The notes: a model not told the origin generated them from the sequence alone. 64,000 nucleotides of DNA from SYFT01 sp964471115 (GCA_964471115.1 CAYYFE010000015.1:16098-80097); one strand, 5' to 3'; shown: positions 8,247 to 16,271, counted from the stretch's first letter. Numbers and translations are program-made.

Positions 8247-9783
8247 GCCGCCGCGTCAGTGCGCTGACCATGCCGTCGATCGTGTACGGGTCCGCGGTCA
8301 CGACCGAGGTGATGCCGAGCGCCTCGGCCGCGGCCGCCGTCACGGGGCCGATCGCCACGGCCAGCGTCTGGTTGAGCAGGTCGGCGACCTGATCGCGGCC
8401 GATGAGATCCGCAAATCGCTGCACGGCCGTCGGCGTGGTGAAGGTCACCGCGTCCACGCGGCCGTCGAGCAGCTGTCGATAGATCGCCTGCGCCGCCGCC
8501 GATTCCGGCGCGCCGGGGACGGTCCGATACGCGATCAGGTCCGTGGCCTCCGCGCCGCGCCGGCCGAGTTCGGCCGCCAGGCCGTGCCCCACGCCTGCAT
8601 GGCCGTGATCCGGGCGGACCACCAGCACGCGCGCGCCGCGCAGGTCGCCGGCGGCCTCCAGCGCCCGAATCGTGGCGTCGGTGCCCGACTCGGGAACGAT
8701 CACATCGGCGCGCAGGCCGAATGCGGCGAGCCGATCAGCCGTCGATGGGCCGATGGCCGCCACGCGTACGCCGCCCAGCGCGCGCAGATCGCGCGAGCCC
8801 GACAGCAGCGCGTTCAGGAACCGGCCCGCGGCATTCGCTGATTCGATCACGATCCAGCGGAACTGCGACGCGGACGCGGCCGCGCGATCGATCGCTTCGG
8901 GATCGTCGGGCGGCACGAGGCGGAACGTCGGCGCTTCGATCGTCTGCGCGCCGAGGCCTTCGAGTTGTTCGACCAGGCCGCGGGCCTGTTCCCGCGACCG
9001 CGTGACCACAATCCGCTTGCCGAACAGCGGACGCTGGTCGTACCAGCGCAGATGCGCGCGCAGGCCCGCCACGTCGCCCACCACGAGCAGCGCCGGCCGG
9101 TCGCCGCCGTCGGCGCCCGCGGCCAGTTCCGCCAGCGTGCCGGTGACGGTCTGCTGCTGCGGCAGCGTGCCGTCATAAATGAGCGCCGCCGGGCTGCTCG
9201 CCGGGCGGCCGTGTTTGATCAGCCGCTCCAGAATCGCGGCGGCCTGCCGGCCGTTGGTGTACGCCGCAATCGTGCCGTCGAGCCGCGCCAGCGCCTCCCA
9301 GTCGACGTCGGGTCCCGTGTCTCCCGCCGTTTCGTGGCCGCGCAACAACACCAGCGCATCCTGTCCGCCGGGATACGTGATCGGCACACCGGCGTACGCG
9401 CTGCCCATGGCCAGCGGCACGCCCGGCACCACCTCGAACGGCACCCGCTGCTCGTACAGGAACAGCGCTTCCTTCGCGCCCGACCCGAACAGGAACGGGT
9501 CGCCCCACTTCAGCCGCGCCACCAGGCGCCCGTCGCGCGCGTGGTCGGCGATCAACATCGCGATCGCGTCCTGCGCGGTCGCGCCTTCGGCCGGCGCGCC
9601 GACCTCGATGCGTTCGCTGTCGGGCCGCGCCAGATGCAGCAGCCGCGCGACGTCGCGGTCGTAGACCACCACGTCCGCTTCGGCCAGCACCTGCCGGCCG
9701 CGCATCGTCAACAGGCCGGGATCGCCGGGACCGGCGCCAATGAGGACTACTCGGCCTCGGGGGGATGTGTCGGATGTCGTCAT
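8230..9783 (-). CDS. Fused uroporphyrinogen-III C-methyltransferase / uroporphyrinogen-III synthase
   Basis: 517 residues with two enzymes in one chain. The N-terminal half (~10-245) is a SUMT/CobA methyltransferase (VVLIGAGPGDPGLLT, LKWGDPFLFG, SAYAGVPITYP). The C-terminal half (~255-510) is a HemD-type synthase (GKRIVVTRSREQA, VTFTTPTAVQRF, AIGPVTAAA). HemD cyclises hydroxymethylbilane to uroporphyrinogen III; CobA methylates that product to precorrin-2 for sirohaem or B12. Fusing them channels the common intermediate. The start ATG overlaps the stop of the upstream vWA gene (ATGA), so translation is probably coupled. The 3' end overlaps the convergent TonB-receptor gene by 17 bp. hemA, hemC and hemB are not in the window. 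Confidence 0.93.
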   Translation of the reverse strand: MTTSDTSPRGRVVLIGAGPGDPGLLTMRGRQVLAEADVVVYDRDVARLLHLARPDSERIEVGAPAEGATAQDAIAMLIADHARDGRLVARLKWGDPFLFGSGAKEALFLYEQRVPFEVVPGVPLAMGSAYAGVPITYPGGQDALVLLRGHETAGDTGPDVDWEALARLDGTIAAYTNGRQAAAILERLIKHGRPASSPAALIYDGTLPQQQTVTGTLAELAAGADGGDRPALLVVGDVAGLRAHLRWYDQRPLFGKRIVVTRSREQARGLVEQLEGLGAQTIEAPTFRLVPPDDPEAIDRAAASASQFRWIVIESANAAGRFLNALLSGSRDLRALGGVRVAAIGPSTADRLAAFGLRADVIVPESGTDATIRALEAAGDLRGARVLVVRPDHGHAGVGHGLAAELGRRGAEATDLIAYRTVPGAPESAAAQAIYRQLLDGRVDAVTFTTPTAVQRFADLIGRDQVADLLNQTLAVAIGPVTAAAAEALGITSVVTADPYTIDGMVSALTRRLTTRS

Positions 9784-10712
9784 GGTTGTCGCAGGGGAGT
9801 CTTGGGCACCGACGGCGCGAAATACCCGCGTTTGGTCCGGGCCTGGGTGTTCGGCCGCTCGACCCGGACGACGATGGCGCGCCAGGCGCCGTCGCGTCTC
9901 AGGTTCTTCGGCGTGTAGGCAATCGTGTACTGGTTGGCGAGTTCGTCGGCGATGCGCTGGTAGACGGCCGGCAGTTCGCCGATGTTCTCGACGAAGAACA
10001 GGCGGCCGCCCGTTTCGGTCGACAACGTGCGCAGCACGAACTCCGCCTCGTTGAAGCCCCGCGTGGGCCGGTCGGTCTTCGAGCGCAGGCCGATCGCATA
10101 CACGGCCACGTCCGCGCGTTTGGCCGACTCGAGCACGTCTTCGTAGGCAATCAGGCTGGACGTGTCTTCGCCGTCCGACAGGATCACGATGGCCTGGCGG
10201 CGGATCTGGTCGGCCGACGCCGCGCGCACCCGGCGCAATTCGGAGAGCGCGACATACAGCGCGTTGTAGAGCGAGGTGGAGCCGCCCACCTGGGTGCGGC
10301 GGATGGCCGATTCGAGCAGCAGCGGATCGTTGGTGAACGGCTGCAGGATCTCGACGCGGCTGTCAAAGTCGATGATCTGCGCCGTGTCCGACCCGGTCAG
10401 CCGCCTGGCGAATCCGATCGCGCCTTCCTGCGCCACCGGCAGCTTGATCTCCATGCTCGTGCTGGTGTCGATGAGCAGCGACAGGGCGATGGGCTGCGCC
10501 GCGCGCGAGAAAAACGAGATGTCCTGCTGCACCCCGTCTTCGTAGACGCCGAAGAGCGCCTGGTCGAGGCCCGCGACCAGCCGGTCGCCTTCCGTCACCG
10601 TGACCTGGAGCGACACCACGTCGATGCCGCCGCGGAAGACCTGCGCGGACAGCGACCACGCGGCGGACACCACGAGCGCGCCCGCCACGAGGCTGGAGCG
10701 CCACCGGGTCAT
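9780..10712 (-). CDS. Secreted vWA-domain protein, acidobacterial type, with intact MIDAS
   Basis: 310 residues. A signal peptide (MTRWRSSLVAGALVVSAAWSLSA) is followed by a beta-rich N-domain with VSLQVTVTEGDRLVAGL and VYEDGVQQDISFF. A von Willebrand factor A domain spans ~85-260 with a complete metal site: DTSTS (DxSxS), GGSTSLYNAL and SDGEDT. A conserved C-terminal segment (NQYTIAYTPKN, RVERPNTQARTKRGYFAP) matches what I know as the VWFA-related acidobacterial domain. Presumed periplasmic or surface adhesion or scaffold role; the ligand is unknown. The start ATG overlaps the upstream vWA gene's stop by 4 bp, and its own stop overlaps the start of cobA-hemD by 4 bp, so all three form one coupled operon. 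Confidence 0.9.
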   Translation of the reverse strand: MTRWRSSLVAGALVVSAAWSLSAQVFRGGIDVVSLQVTVTEGDRLVAGLDQALFGVYEDGVQQDISFFSRAAQPIALSLLIDTSTSMEIKLPVAQEGAIGFARRLTGSDTAQIIDFDSRVEILQPFTNDPLLLESAIRRTQVGGSTSLYNALYVALSELRRVRAASADQIRRQAIVILSDGEDTSSLIAYEDVLESAKRADVAVYAIGLRSKTDRPTRGFNEAEFVLRTLSTETGGRLFFVENIGELPAVYQRIADELANQYTIAYTPKNLRRDGAWRAIVVRVERPNTQARTKRGYFAPSVPKTPLRQP

Positions 10713-11602
10713 TTGTTCGTCCAGCGCGGCGCGGCCAGGCGGTAGCCGTCTTTCGACAGCCGGACCTCGAGGCGCTCGGGGGGAATCAGCGACTCCGGCC
10801 GGCCGTACGTCACGGCGAACTGGCCGAGCAGTTGCGCGGCGATGTCGCCAAACCGCGCCTTGAGCGCCGACGGCGCGAAGATCATGGCGTTCTGGCCGCC
10901 CGACCGCTGCGTCACGTCGCCCAGCACGAGCGATCGTTCGCGCGTCTCGCTGACCATCGGGTTGTCGTTGAAGCTCTCCCGCGCGATGGTCCACAACGAC
11001 GCGCGGGCGGCGGCCACGGCGGCCATGGCCTGGTCGTGCCGGCGGGTGCTGAACTCGGGGCCGTTTTCGTCGACGAACGCCACGATGGCGGCGCGCGCCG
11101 GTTTGCGGCGCGCCAGGGCGTTGGCGGCCTCGACCACGGCTTCGACGAAGTACGCGCCCGACCCGCTCACTGCAAAGAGGCGGTCGACCCCCCGGCCCAG
11201 CGCGACGGCCGACGTCGTGAAGTCGGCCTGAAGCGTCGGCCGTTCACCGAAGGTGTACAGCGCGATTTGGGACTCGGGGCTGGCTTTCCAGATGGCCGCG
11301 GCAAACGTGGAGATGGCCTCCCGCAGGTCCGGAGTGGCGCCCTGGGTCACATCGCTGGAATCAATGAGGACCGCAATTTCGAGCGGGGCCGTGGCCTTCT
11401 CGACCTTCAGGATTTCGCGGGCGTTGCCGTCCTCGCGGATGGTCAGTTCGCTGGCCAGGAGGGCCTCGGCGGGCCGGCCCTGCCGGTCGGTCACCGACAC
11501 AAAAATCGTCTGGTCGCGCAGGGCGCGCTGGGCCTCGGGCAGGGCGGATCCGGCCAGCCAAACGGCCAGCGCCGCCACGAGCAGTCGGGGGAAGTGGCCC
11601 AT
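10709..11602 (-). CDS. Secreted vWA-domain protein with degenerate MIDAS
   Basis: 297 residues. A signal peptide (MGHFPRLLVAALAVWLAGSA) is followed by the same N-domain pattern as its downstream neighbour (FVSVTDRQGRPAEALLASELTIREDG). The vWA domain's metal motif reads DSSDV rather than DxSxS, and the later metal loop is FVDENGPE, so metal-dependent adhesion may be lost or altered. This suggests a non-equivalent pair: one metal-competent, one degenerate copy. The ATG at 11602 was chosen over longer versions because it carries the signal peptide and has a TATACT hexamer exactly 6 nt upstream, predicting a leaderless mRNA. First gene of the vWA-vWA-cobA/hemD operon, divergent from the ATP synthase F0 operon. 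Confidence 0.87.
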   Translation of the reverse strand: MGHFPRLLVAALAVWLAGSALPEAQRALRDQTIFVSVTDRQGRPAEALLASELTIREDGNAREILKVEKATAPLEIAVLIDSSDVTQGATPDLREAISTFAAAIWKASPESQIALYTFGERPTLQADFTTSAVALGRGVDRLFAVSGSGAYFVEAVVEAANALARRKPARAAIVAFVDENGPEFSTRRHDQAMAAVAAARASLWTIARESFNDNPMVSETRERSLVLGDVTQRSGGQNAMIFAPSALKARFGDIAAQLLGQFAVTYGRPESLIPPERLEVRLSKDGYRLAAPRWTNK

Positions 11603-11608
11603 GTCGGC

Positions 11609-11614
11609 AGTATA
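11609..11614 (-). promoter_or_regulatory. -10 element TATACT of the vWA-cobA/hemD operon (leaderless)
   Basis: TATACT on the minus strand is separated by six bases (GCCGAC) from the ATG at 11602. Transcription would start at or next to the start codon. A -35 box is not obvious. Confidence 0.65.
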
Positions 11615-11670
11615 GCCCCCGCGTGATATATTTCCGAGGTTCGCCCGGCGGCACAGAGGCCCACAGTAGA

Positions 11671-11934
11671 ATGGGCTGCTTGGCGAAGGGGCAGAGTCCG
11701 CGGCAAGGGCTGGAACAAGCCCTGCGGGCGTTCCAGGAGAACGTCCACCGGTCGGGTCCGGCCGCCTCCGCCAGCTACACGCTGATTGGCGGCATCCTGG
11801 TGCTCGGCGGGCTGGGATACGGGTTCGACCTGTGGCGCGGCACCGAGCCGTGGGGGCTGCTCGTGGGATTGTTTCTGGGCATCGCGACGGGGTTTTACGC
11901 CATCGTGATGTCCACACGGCCCCGGTCGCGCTGA
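11671..11934 (+). CDS. AtpZ/AtpI-family small membrane protein of ATP synthase
   Basis: 87 residues with two membrane helices (~35-55 and ~62-80). The Gly-rich GGILVLGGLGYGFDLWRG followed by GLLVGLFLGIATGFYAIV is the usual pattern of AtpZ-like proteins at the head of F-type ATP synthase operons, where they are thought to help c-ring assembly or ion uptake. The ATG at 11671 was preferred to an upstream GTG at 11623 because the extra residues are unlike the family. A TATATT hexamer at 11627-11632 could be the -10, giving a leader of about 30 nt. The stop overlaps the next gene's ATG (TGATG). Confidence 0.8.
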   Translation: MGCLAKGQSPRQGLEQALRAFQENVHRSGPAASASYTLIGGILVLGGLGYGFDLWRGTEPWGLLVGLFLGIATGFYAIVMSTRPRSR

Positions 11935-12281
11935 TGCTCTGGACCATGCTGGCGGTGACGCTGGCGGCCGGGCTGGCCGGCTGGGCGGCGGGATGGCCGG
12001 AAGTGCTGGCGGGTGTCGCGGCGCCGGTGGTCACCACCGCGGGGTCGTGGATGCTGATGACGCGCACGTGGGCGTCGGCGCCGGCCACGTTGTTGCCGGT
12101 GATGATTCGGGCGTTTGTCGCGAAGAGCGGGCTCTACCTCGCGTACGTGACGATCGTCCTCAAGGGCACGAACGCCAGACCCGAGCCATTCGTGGCCGGC
12201 CTGGTGGGAGCGTTCCTGGTGCTGCACTTCACGCAGGCCTGGGCGCTCAAACGGTTGATGGACGGCAAGCAGGGGAACTGA
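11934..12281 (+). CDS. AtpI-like small membrane protein (ATP synthase subunit I type)
   Basis: 115 residues with four likely membrane helices: ~3-20, ~23-42, ~50-75 and ~85-105. Length, position between AtpZ-like and AtpB genes, and the topology fit the ATP synthase subunit I group found in Myxococcota and Acidobacteriota. Sequence motifs alone are weak, so the assignment leans on context. Translation is likely coupled to the preceding gene (1-base overlap). atpB follows after 5 bp. Confidence 0.65.
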   Translation: MLWTMLAVTLAAGLAGWAAGWPEVLAGVAAPVVTTAGSWMLMTRTWASAPATLLPVMIRAFVAKSGLYLAYVTIVLKGTNARPEPFVAGLVGAFLVLHFTQAWALKRLMDGKQGN

Positions 12282-12286
12282 CGGGC

Positions 12287-13213
12287 ATGAACGCAGTGGA
12301 TCCAGGAACCGAGCAGGCGGCCAAGGAAGGCTTCAACGCCGCCGACACGATCATCGGACACGTGGCCAACACCGGCCTCGATCATCCGATCCTGCACCTG
12401 CCGCCGATCTTCGGCATCGACTTCTCGGTCACCAAACACGTGTTCATGGTGTGGCTGATGGCCACGGTCGTGTTTGTCACCGTCACGCTGCTGGTGCGCC
12501 GGTATCTGGCGCAGGGCCGGCTGGTGCCCACCGGCGGCATGAACGCGCTCGAGGCCCTCGTCGAATTCATTCGCGACTCCATCGCCCTGCCCAACGTCGG
12601 CAAGAAGTGGGTGATGGCGTGGACGCCCCTGCTGCTGACGTTTTTTGTCTTCATCTTCGCGGCCAACGCCATCGGCCTGGTGCCGGTGTTCGACCTGATT
12701 GCGCTGGTCGACAAGCTGGTGCTGCACACCGGCGACCATTCGTTCCTCAAGAACCTCACCCACGGCGGCACGACGGCCACGGCCAACTTCAACGTGACGG
12801 CGGCGCTGGCCAGCATCACGTTCGTGGCGATCATCGCCGCGGGCACCAAGGCGCACGGGTTCATCCAGCACTGGAAGAACCTGGTGCCGCACGGGCTCAA
12901 TCCGGCGCTGTACGTGCTGCTGATTCCGCTGGAAGTGATCGGCATGTTCGTGCGGCCCTTCGCGCTCACCATGCGTCTTGCGGCCAACATGGCGGGCGGC
13001 CACATCGCCATTCTCGCGATCATCTCGTTCGTCTTCATCTTCGCGGAGATGACGCAGAGCGCGCTGGTGGGCGTCGGCATCGGCGTGGGGTTCTCGCTGC
13101 CGCTGGCGGTCGCCATCTCCGCCCTCGAGATCATCGTCGTCCTCGTGCAGGCCTACGTGTTCACCTTGCTGTCGGCCGTGTTCATCGGCATGGCCATTCA
13201 CGCTCACCATTAA
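12287..13213 (+). CDS. atpB: ATP synthase F0 subunit a
   Basis: 308 residues, multi-pass inner-membrane subunit that forms the two ion half-channels beside the c-ring. The hallmark fourth-helix segment RPFALTMRLAANMAGGH carries the essential Arg. An extended N-terminus (~1-45) precedes the first helix at ~50-70, and LLTFFVFIFAANAIGLVP is another conserved stretch. The protein is longer than the ~270-residue E. coli form because of a loop around 150-180 (DKLVLHTGDHSFLKNLTHGG), a feature common in several phyla. The start ATG lies 5 bp after the AtpI-like stop with GACGGGC nearby. Followed after 39 bp by atpE. Confidence 0.96.
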   Translation: MNAVDPGTEQAAKEGFNAADTIIGHVANTGLDHPILHLPPIFGIDFSVTKHVFMVWLMATVVFVTVTLLVRRYLAQGRLVPTGGMNALEALVEFIRDSIALPNVGKKWVMAWTPLLLTFFVFIFAANAIGLVPVFDLIALVDKLVLHTGDHSFLKNLTHGGTTATANFNVTAALASITFVAIIAAGTKAHGFIQHWKNLVPHGLNPALYVLLIPLEVIGMFVRPFALTMRLAANMAGGHIAILAIISFVFIFAEMTQSALVGVGIGVGFSLPLAVAISALEIIVVLVQAYVFTLLSAVFIGMAIHAHH

Positions 13214-13252
13214 TTCAACCGTCGTCACTCACTCAGGAGAAGGAACGTAGTC

Positions 13253-13522
13253 ATGGATCAGGCAGCTAACCTCACCGTCGAACAGCTCCAGCTTATGAAG
13301 CCCGTGTGGCACTACATGGGAGCCGCGATTGGCTTCGGTCTCACGGTCATCGGCGCCGGGCTCGGCATCGGCAAGCTCGCGGCGGCGGCGGCGGAAGGTG
13401 TCGCGCGTCAGCCCAGCGCGTCGGCGCAGATCACCGCGGCGGCCAACCTGCCGCTCTTCCTGCTGGAAGGCGCCACGATTCTCGCGCTGGTGTTCGGTCT
13501 GCTCGTCATCTTCCTGGCGTAA
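13253..13522 (+). CDS. atpE: ATP synthase F0 subunit c
   Basis: 89-residue hairpin of two helices. Helix 1 has the Gly-rich GAGLGIGKL, the polar loop is EGVARQPSA, and helix 2 has the ion-carrying Glu in LFLLEGATI. Where sodium-type rings have Gln in helix 1 and Ser-Thr after the Glu, this protein has Ile and Gly-Ala, so proton coupling is the better reading. A strong purine-rich ribosome site (AGGAGAAGGA) lies about 9 nt before the ATG, as expected for the most highly translated subunit. Confidence 0.97.
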   Translation: MDQAANLTVEQLQLMKPVWHYMGAAIGFGLTVIGAGLGIGKLAAAAAEGVARQPSASAQITAAANLPLFLLEGATILALVFGLLVIFLA

Positions 13523-13544
13523 CCGCCGGGAGTAAGGAGCCGAC

Positions 13545-14042
13545 GTGGAGAATCTGGTCCGGCCCGATCTCGGGCTGTATGTCTGGACGCTCCTGACGTT
13601 CCTTGTGCTCGCGTTCCTGCTGCGGAAGTTCGCGTGGGGACCGTTGCTCAAGGCGCTCGAGGAGCGGCGCGCGACGATCGAGAAGTCGGTCGAGGACGCG
13701 AAGAAGGCGACCGCCGAACTGCAGCGCGTGCAGGAGGAATCCGCGCGCCTGATGGCGGAGGCCCGGTCGGAAGCCGCGGCCATCGTCACGCGCAGCCGCG
13801 CCGACGCCGACCGCTTCCGCGAAGAGATGCGGAAGAAGGCGGCCGAGGACGCGCAGGCGATCGTCAAGAACGCCGAGAAGGAGATCCAGCTCGAGACGGC
13901 GCGCGCGGTGGCGCAGCTCCGGACCGAAGCGGTCGACCTGTCGGTGGCCATCGCGTCGAAGCTGCTGCGGAAGAACATCTCCGCGGCCGACAACGACGCG
14001 CTGATCCAGGACGCGATCTCGAAGTTCAAACGAGTCCAGTGA
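13545..14042 (+). CDS. atpF: ATP synthase F0 subunit b
   Basis: 165 residues. One N-terminal membrane helix (~12-30, VWTLLTFLVLAFLLRKFAWGP) is followed by a long charged coiled coil (~35-160) that forms the peripheral stalk. It starts with GTG (13545), preceded by AAGGAG. It is the last F0 gene: the F1 genes (atpH, A, G, D, C) that usually follow are absent, and repeat array C begins right after the stop. F1 must be encoded elsewhere in the genome. Confidence 0.95.
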   Translation: MENLVRPDLGLYVWTLLTFLVLAFLLRKFAWGPLLKALEERRATIEKSVEDAKKATAELQRVQEESARLMAEARSEAAAIVTRSRADADRFREEMRKKAAEDAQAIVKNAEKEIQLETARAVAQLRTEAVDLSVAIASKLLRKNISAADNDALIQDAISKFKRVQ

Positions 14043-14045
14043 CAT

Positions 14046-14137
14046 CAGGGCACAGGGCTCAGGTTGCAGGGCACAGGGGCGGACAACAGCACCTTCCGTC
14101 CCTGTGGCTTGTGACCTGTCGCCTGTAGCCTGCAGGC
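14046..14137. repeat. Array C: CAGGGCA-type degenerate array between atpF and the DMT gene
   Basis: The 99-bp junction starts with CAGGGCACAGGGCTCAGG-type words. After a short centre (ACAACAGCACC) it continues with the complementary kind (CCCTGTGGCTTGTGACCTG, then CCTGTAGCCTGCAGG). This is the same two-halves design as array B with a different word. It starts right after the atpF TGA and ends next to the TTG start of the following gene. Confidence 0.7.
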
Positions 14138-14141
14138 GCGT

Positions 14142-15068
14142 TTGTCCCGGGTCGATGTCCTGCTGGTGCTGATGGTCCTCATCTGGGGGGCCAACTTCAG
14201 CGTCATCAAGTGGGCATTCGTCGAAATCCCGCCGCAGCCGTTTAACGCCCTTCGTCTGGTCATCGCGTCAGCCGTCTTCCTGGCGGCCATCCGGTGGGCC
14301 CGCCGCCGCGCCCAGGCCGGCGACGCCGTCTCGTCGATCCTGCACACGCCCCATCCGCTGACGCGCCGCGACCGGCGTGACCTCGTCTGGCTCGGCCTGG
14401 TGGGGCATCTCGGGTATCAGTTCTTCTTTGTCGGCGGCGTGGCGCTGTCCACCGCGTCGAACGCCGCCCTGATCGTCGGCACGACGCCGACGGTGCTGGC
14501 CGTGGTGTCGGCGCTGCTGGGCCGCGAACGCATCAGCGGTTTCCACTGGGCCGGCGCGTTGCTGGCGGTCACCGGTATTGCGTTCGTCGTCGGGCCGGGC
14601 GCCTCGTTTGGCGGCGCGACGTGGCGCGGCGACCTCATGGTGATGTGTTCGGTGGCCTGCTGGACCACGTTCACGCTGGGATCGGCGCGGCTCATCGAAC
14701 GCCATTCGCCGTTGTACGTCACGGGCATGACCATGGTCTACGGCGGCATCCCCTATGTGGCGCTGGCGCTGCCGGCCATCCTGCGGGTGGACTGGGCGGC
14801 GGCCTCCTTCGGCGCGCTCGTCGCACTGGTGCTGTCGGCGCTGCTGGCGCTCAACCTGGCCTACGTGATCTGGTACACGGGCGTGCAACGCCTGGGCCCG
14901 GCGCGGACGTCGATTTACTCGAACGGTGTGCCCATCGTCGCGATGTTCGTGGCGGCCATCTGGCTGGGCGAGTCTTTGACCTGGACGAAAATCGCCGGCG
15001 CCTCGGCGGTGCTGGGCGGGGTGGCGCTGACCCGGGTGGGGCGACGGCTGTTGCTGCAGTCAAGCTGA
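14142..15068 (+). CDS. EamA/DMT-family transporter
   Basis: 308 residues with about ten membrane helices in two EamA repeats (~5-150 and ~160-300). Typical motifs are LIWGANFSVIKW, NALRLVIA, ALSTASNAALIVGTTPT and YSNGVPIVAMFVAAIWLGE. Drug/metabolite transporters of this type usually export amino acids, nucleosides or related small molecules; the substrate is unknown. The start is read as TTG at 14142; no ATG fits before the first helix. The upstream junction is entirely repeat array C, so transcription could continue from the atp genes. Downstream lies a strong palindrome. Confidence 0.88.
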   Translation: MSRVDVLLVLMVLIWGANFSVIKWAFVEIPPQPFNALRLVIASAVFLAAIRWARRRAQAGDAVSSILHTPHPLTRRDRRDLVWLGLVGHLGYQFFFVGGVALSTASNAALIVGTTPTVLAVVSALLGRERISGFHWAGALLAVTGIAFVVGPGASFGGATWRGDLMVMCSVACWTTFTLGSARLIERHSPLYVTGMTMVYGGIPYVALALPAILRVDWAAASFGALVALVLSALLALNLAYVIWYTGVQRLGPARTSIYSNGVPIVAMFVAAIWLGESLTWTKIAGASAVLGGVALTRVGRRLLLQSS

Positions 15069-15078
15069 TCAGAGCGAG

Positions 15079-15142
15079 TGCCGGGGTTGGGCGTCCCCCT
15101 CGCCGCGCCCGGCCCGGCTTCGCCGGGCCCCCAACCCCGGCA
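15079..15142. repeat. Extragenic nested palindrome (REP/terminator-like)
   Basis: Perfect 13-bp inverted arms (TGCCGGGGTTGGG at 15079-15091; complement at 15130-15142) enclose a second perfect 7-bp hairpin (GCCCGGC/GCCGGGC, 15112-15128). It sits 10 bp after the DMT transporter stop. No T-run follows, so a REP-like element or a structured mRNA 3' end is as likely as a terminator. Confidence 0.75.
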
Positions 15143-15148
15143 TACGTC

Positions 15149-15180
15149 TTCCTTCATGGCCCTTCATGTCCTTCATGGTG
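15149..15180 (+). repeat. Array H: CTTCATG-type short repeat before the desaturase gene
   Basis: Three near copies of CCTTCATGG/CCTTCATGT in a row. The repeat creates several candidate ATG codons directly upstream of the desaturase frame (15166 and 15175 are in frame), which makes the true start ambiguous. Confidence 0.6.
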
Positions 15181-15198
15181 AATAATCCGGATAAGGCC

Positions 15199-16155
15199 AT
15201 GTCGCACTACTACAGCCAGCACGCGACGGCGTTACGGGCCGAACTGGGCCGCGCGATCACGCGCGAAGAGATGCGGGTGCTGCACACCAAACATCCGTGG
15301 CGCCACTTCGTGGTCGCCGCGCGGCAGTTCCTGATCCTGGCGCTGACCACGTGGGCGCTGATCCGGTTCGAGGCGTGGTACGTCTGGCTGCCGCTGGCCG
15401 TCGTCCAGGGCTTCACGGTGTTCAACTTCACGGTGCTGCTGCACGAAGTGCTGCACCACCTGGTGTTCAACAAGCCGCACAAGCGCATCGAACGCGCGCT
15501 GGGTTTCCTGTACGCGATCCCCAGCGGCATCTCCCCGTCGCAGTTCACGCGGTGGCATCTCGATCATCACGCCGAGCTCGGGTCCGATACCGACGACCCC
15601 AAGCGGCACCATCTCTCACCGAAGCGGAACGCCCGCTGGTACAAGCTGCTGTACGCCACGCCGGCGTTGTTTCCGATCTACTTCCGGGCGGCGCGCCTCG
15701 AGTCGTCGACCTACCCGGAGGCCCTGCAGCGCCGCATCGGGTGGGAGCGCCGCGCCGCGATCCTGTTTCACCTGAGTGTGCTGGGCGGTCTGTGGTGGGC
15801 CTTCGGCGGCGCCGCGGCGTTTCGCGCCCACGCGTTTCCGGTGTTCTTCATCTTCCCGATCGCCTTCACGCTGAACCGCCTGGGCCAGCACTACGACATT
15901 GACCCGAGCGACCCGGCCAAGTGGGGCACACTCATGCGCAGCCACTGGTTCTGGAACTTCGCGTTCCTCACCTCGAACCTCCACCTGGAGCACCACTACT
16001 TTCCAGGCGTGCCGTTTTACCACCTGCCCGCATTGCAGCGCGCGCTCGGCCCCTTCTACGCCCGAAAAGGGATGCGGTGGCAGACCTATCGCGGCCTGTT
16101 GTACGGCTGGATCATCCAGAACAAGCGACCGCACTCGAACTGGTCACTGGTCTGA
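15199..16155 (+). CDS. Membrane fatty-acid desaturase
   Basis: 318 residues from the chosen ATG at 15199 (AAGG 5 nt upstream). In-frame ATGs at 15166 and 15175 lie in the repeat and are less likely. Three histidine boxes typical of di-iron membrane desaturases are present: HEVLHH (~90), HLDHH (~129) and HLEHHYFP (~265), separated by hydrophobic segments. The family inserts double bonds (or hydroxyl groups) into fatty-acyl chains or carotenoid-like lipids at the inner membrane, using O2 and an electron donor. No ferredoxin or reductase gene is adjacent. Regiospecificity cannot be read. A hairpin with a pyrimidine-rich tail follows. Confidence 0.88.
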   Translation: MSHYYSQHATALRAELGRAITREEMRVLHTKHPWRHFVVAARQFLILALTTWALIRFEAWYVWLPLAVVQGFTVFNFTVLLHEVLHHLVFNKPHKRIERALGFLYAIPSGISPSQFTRWHLDHHAELGSDTDDPKRHHLSPKRNARWYKLLYATPALFPIYFRAARLESSTYPEALQRRIGWERRAAILFHLSVLGGLWWAFGGAAAFRAHAFPVFFIFPIAFTLNRLGQHYDIDPSDPAKWGTLMRSHWFWNFAFLTSNLHLEHHYFPGVPFYHLPALQRALGPFYARKGMRWQTYRGLLYGWIIQNKRPHSNWSLV

Positions 16156-16194
16156 TTCACGCCCGGCACGAAGGGCAAAGATGAACGCGAGAGA

Positions 16195-16247
16195 ACAGAC
16201 CATGACAAAACCGACCACGGTCGTCAACATGGTCTGTCTTCCTTTCT
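16195..16247 (+). terminator. Probable intrinsic terminator of the desaturase gene
   Basis: Perfect 10-bp arms (ACAGACCATG at 16195-16204, CATGGTCTGT at 16228-16237) enclose an inner CGACC/GGTCG hairpin. The 3' arm is followed by CTTCCTTTCT, a pyrimidine-rich tail with broken T-runs. 40 bp after the stop codon. Confidence 0.6.
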
Positions 16248-16271
16248 GACAAGGCTCGCTGGCATCATCAC

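Noticed and set aside
13253..13522. Sodium-dependent ATP synthase c-subunit
   Set aside because: The Gln of helix 1 and the Ser/Thr after the ion-binding Glu needed for sodium are replaced by Ile and Gly-Ala.
15079..15142. Classical intrinsic terminator after the DMT gene
   Set aside because: The stems are strong but no T-run follows on either strand, so it is kept as an extragenic palindrome.
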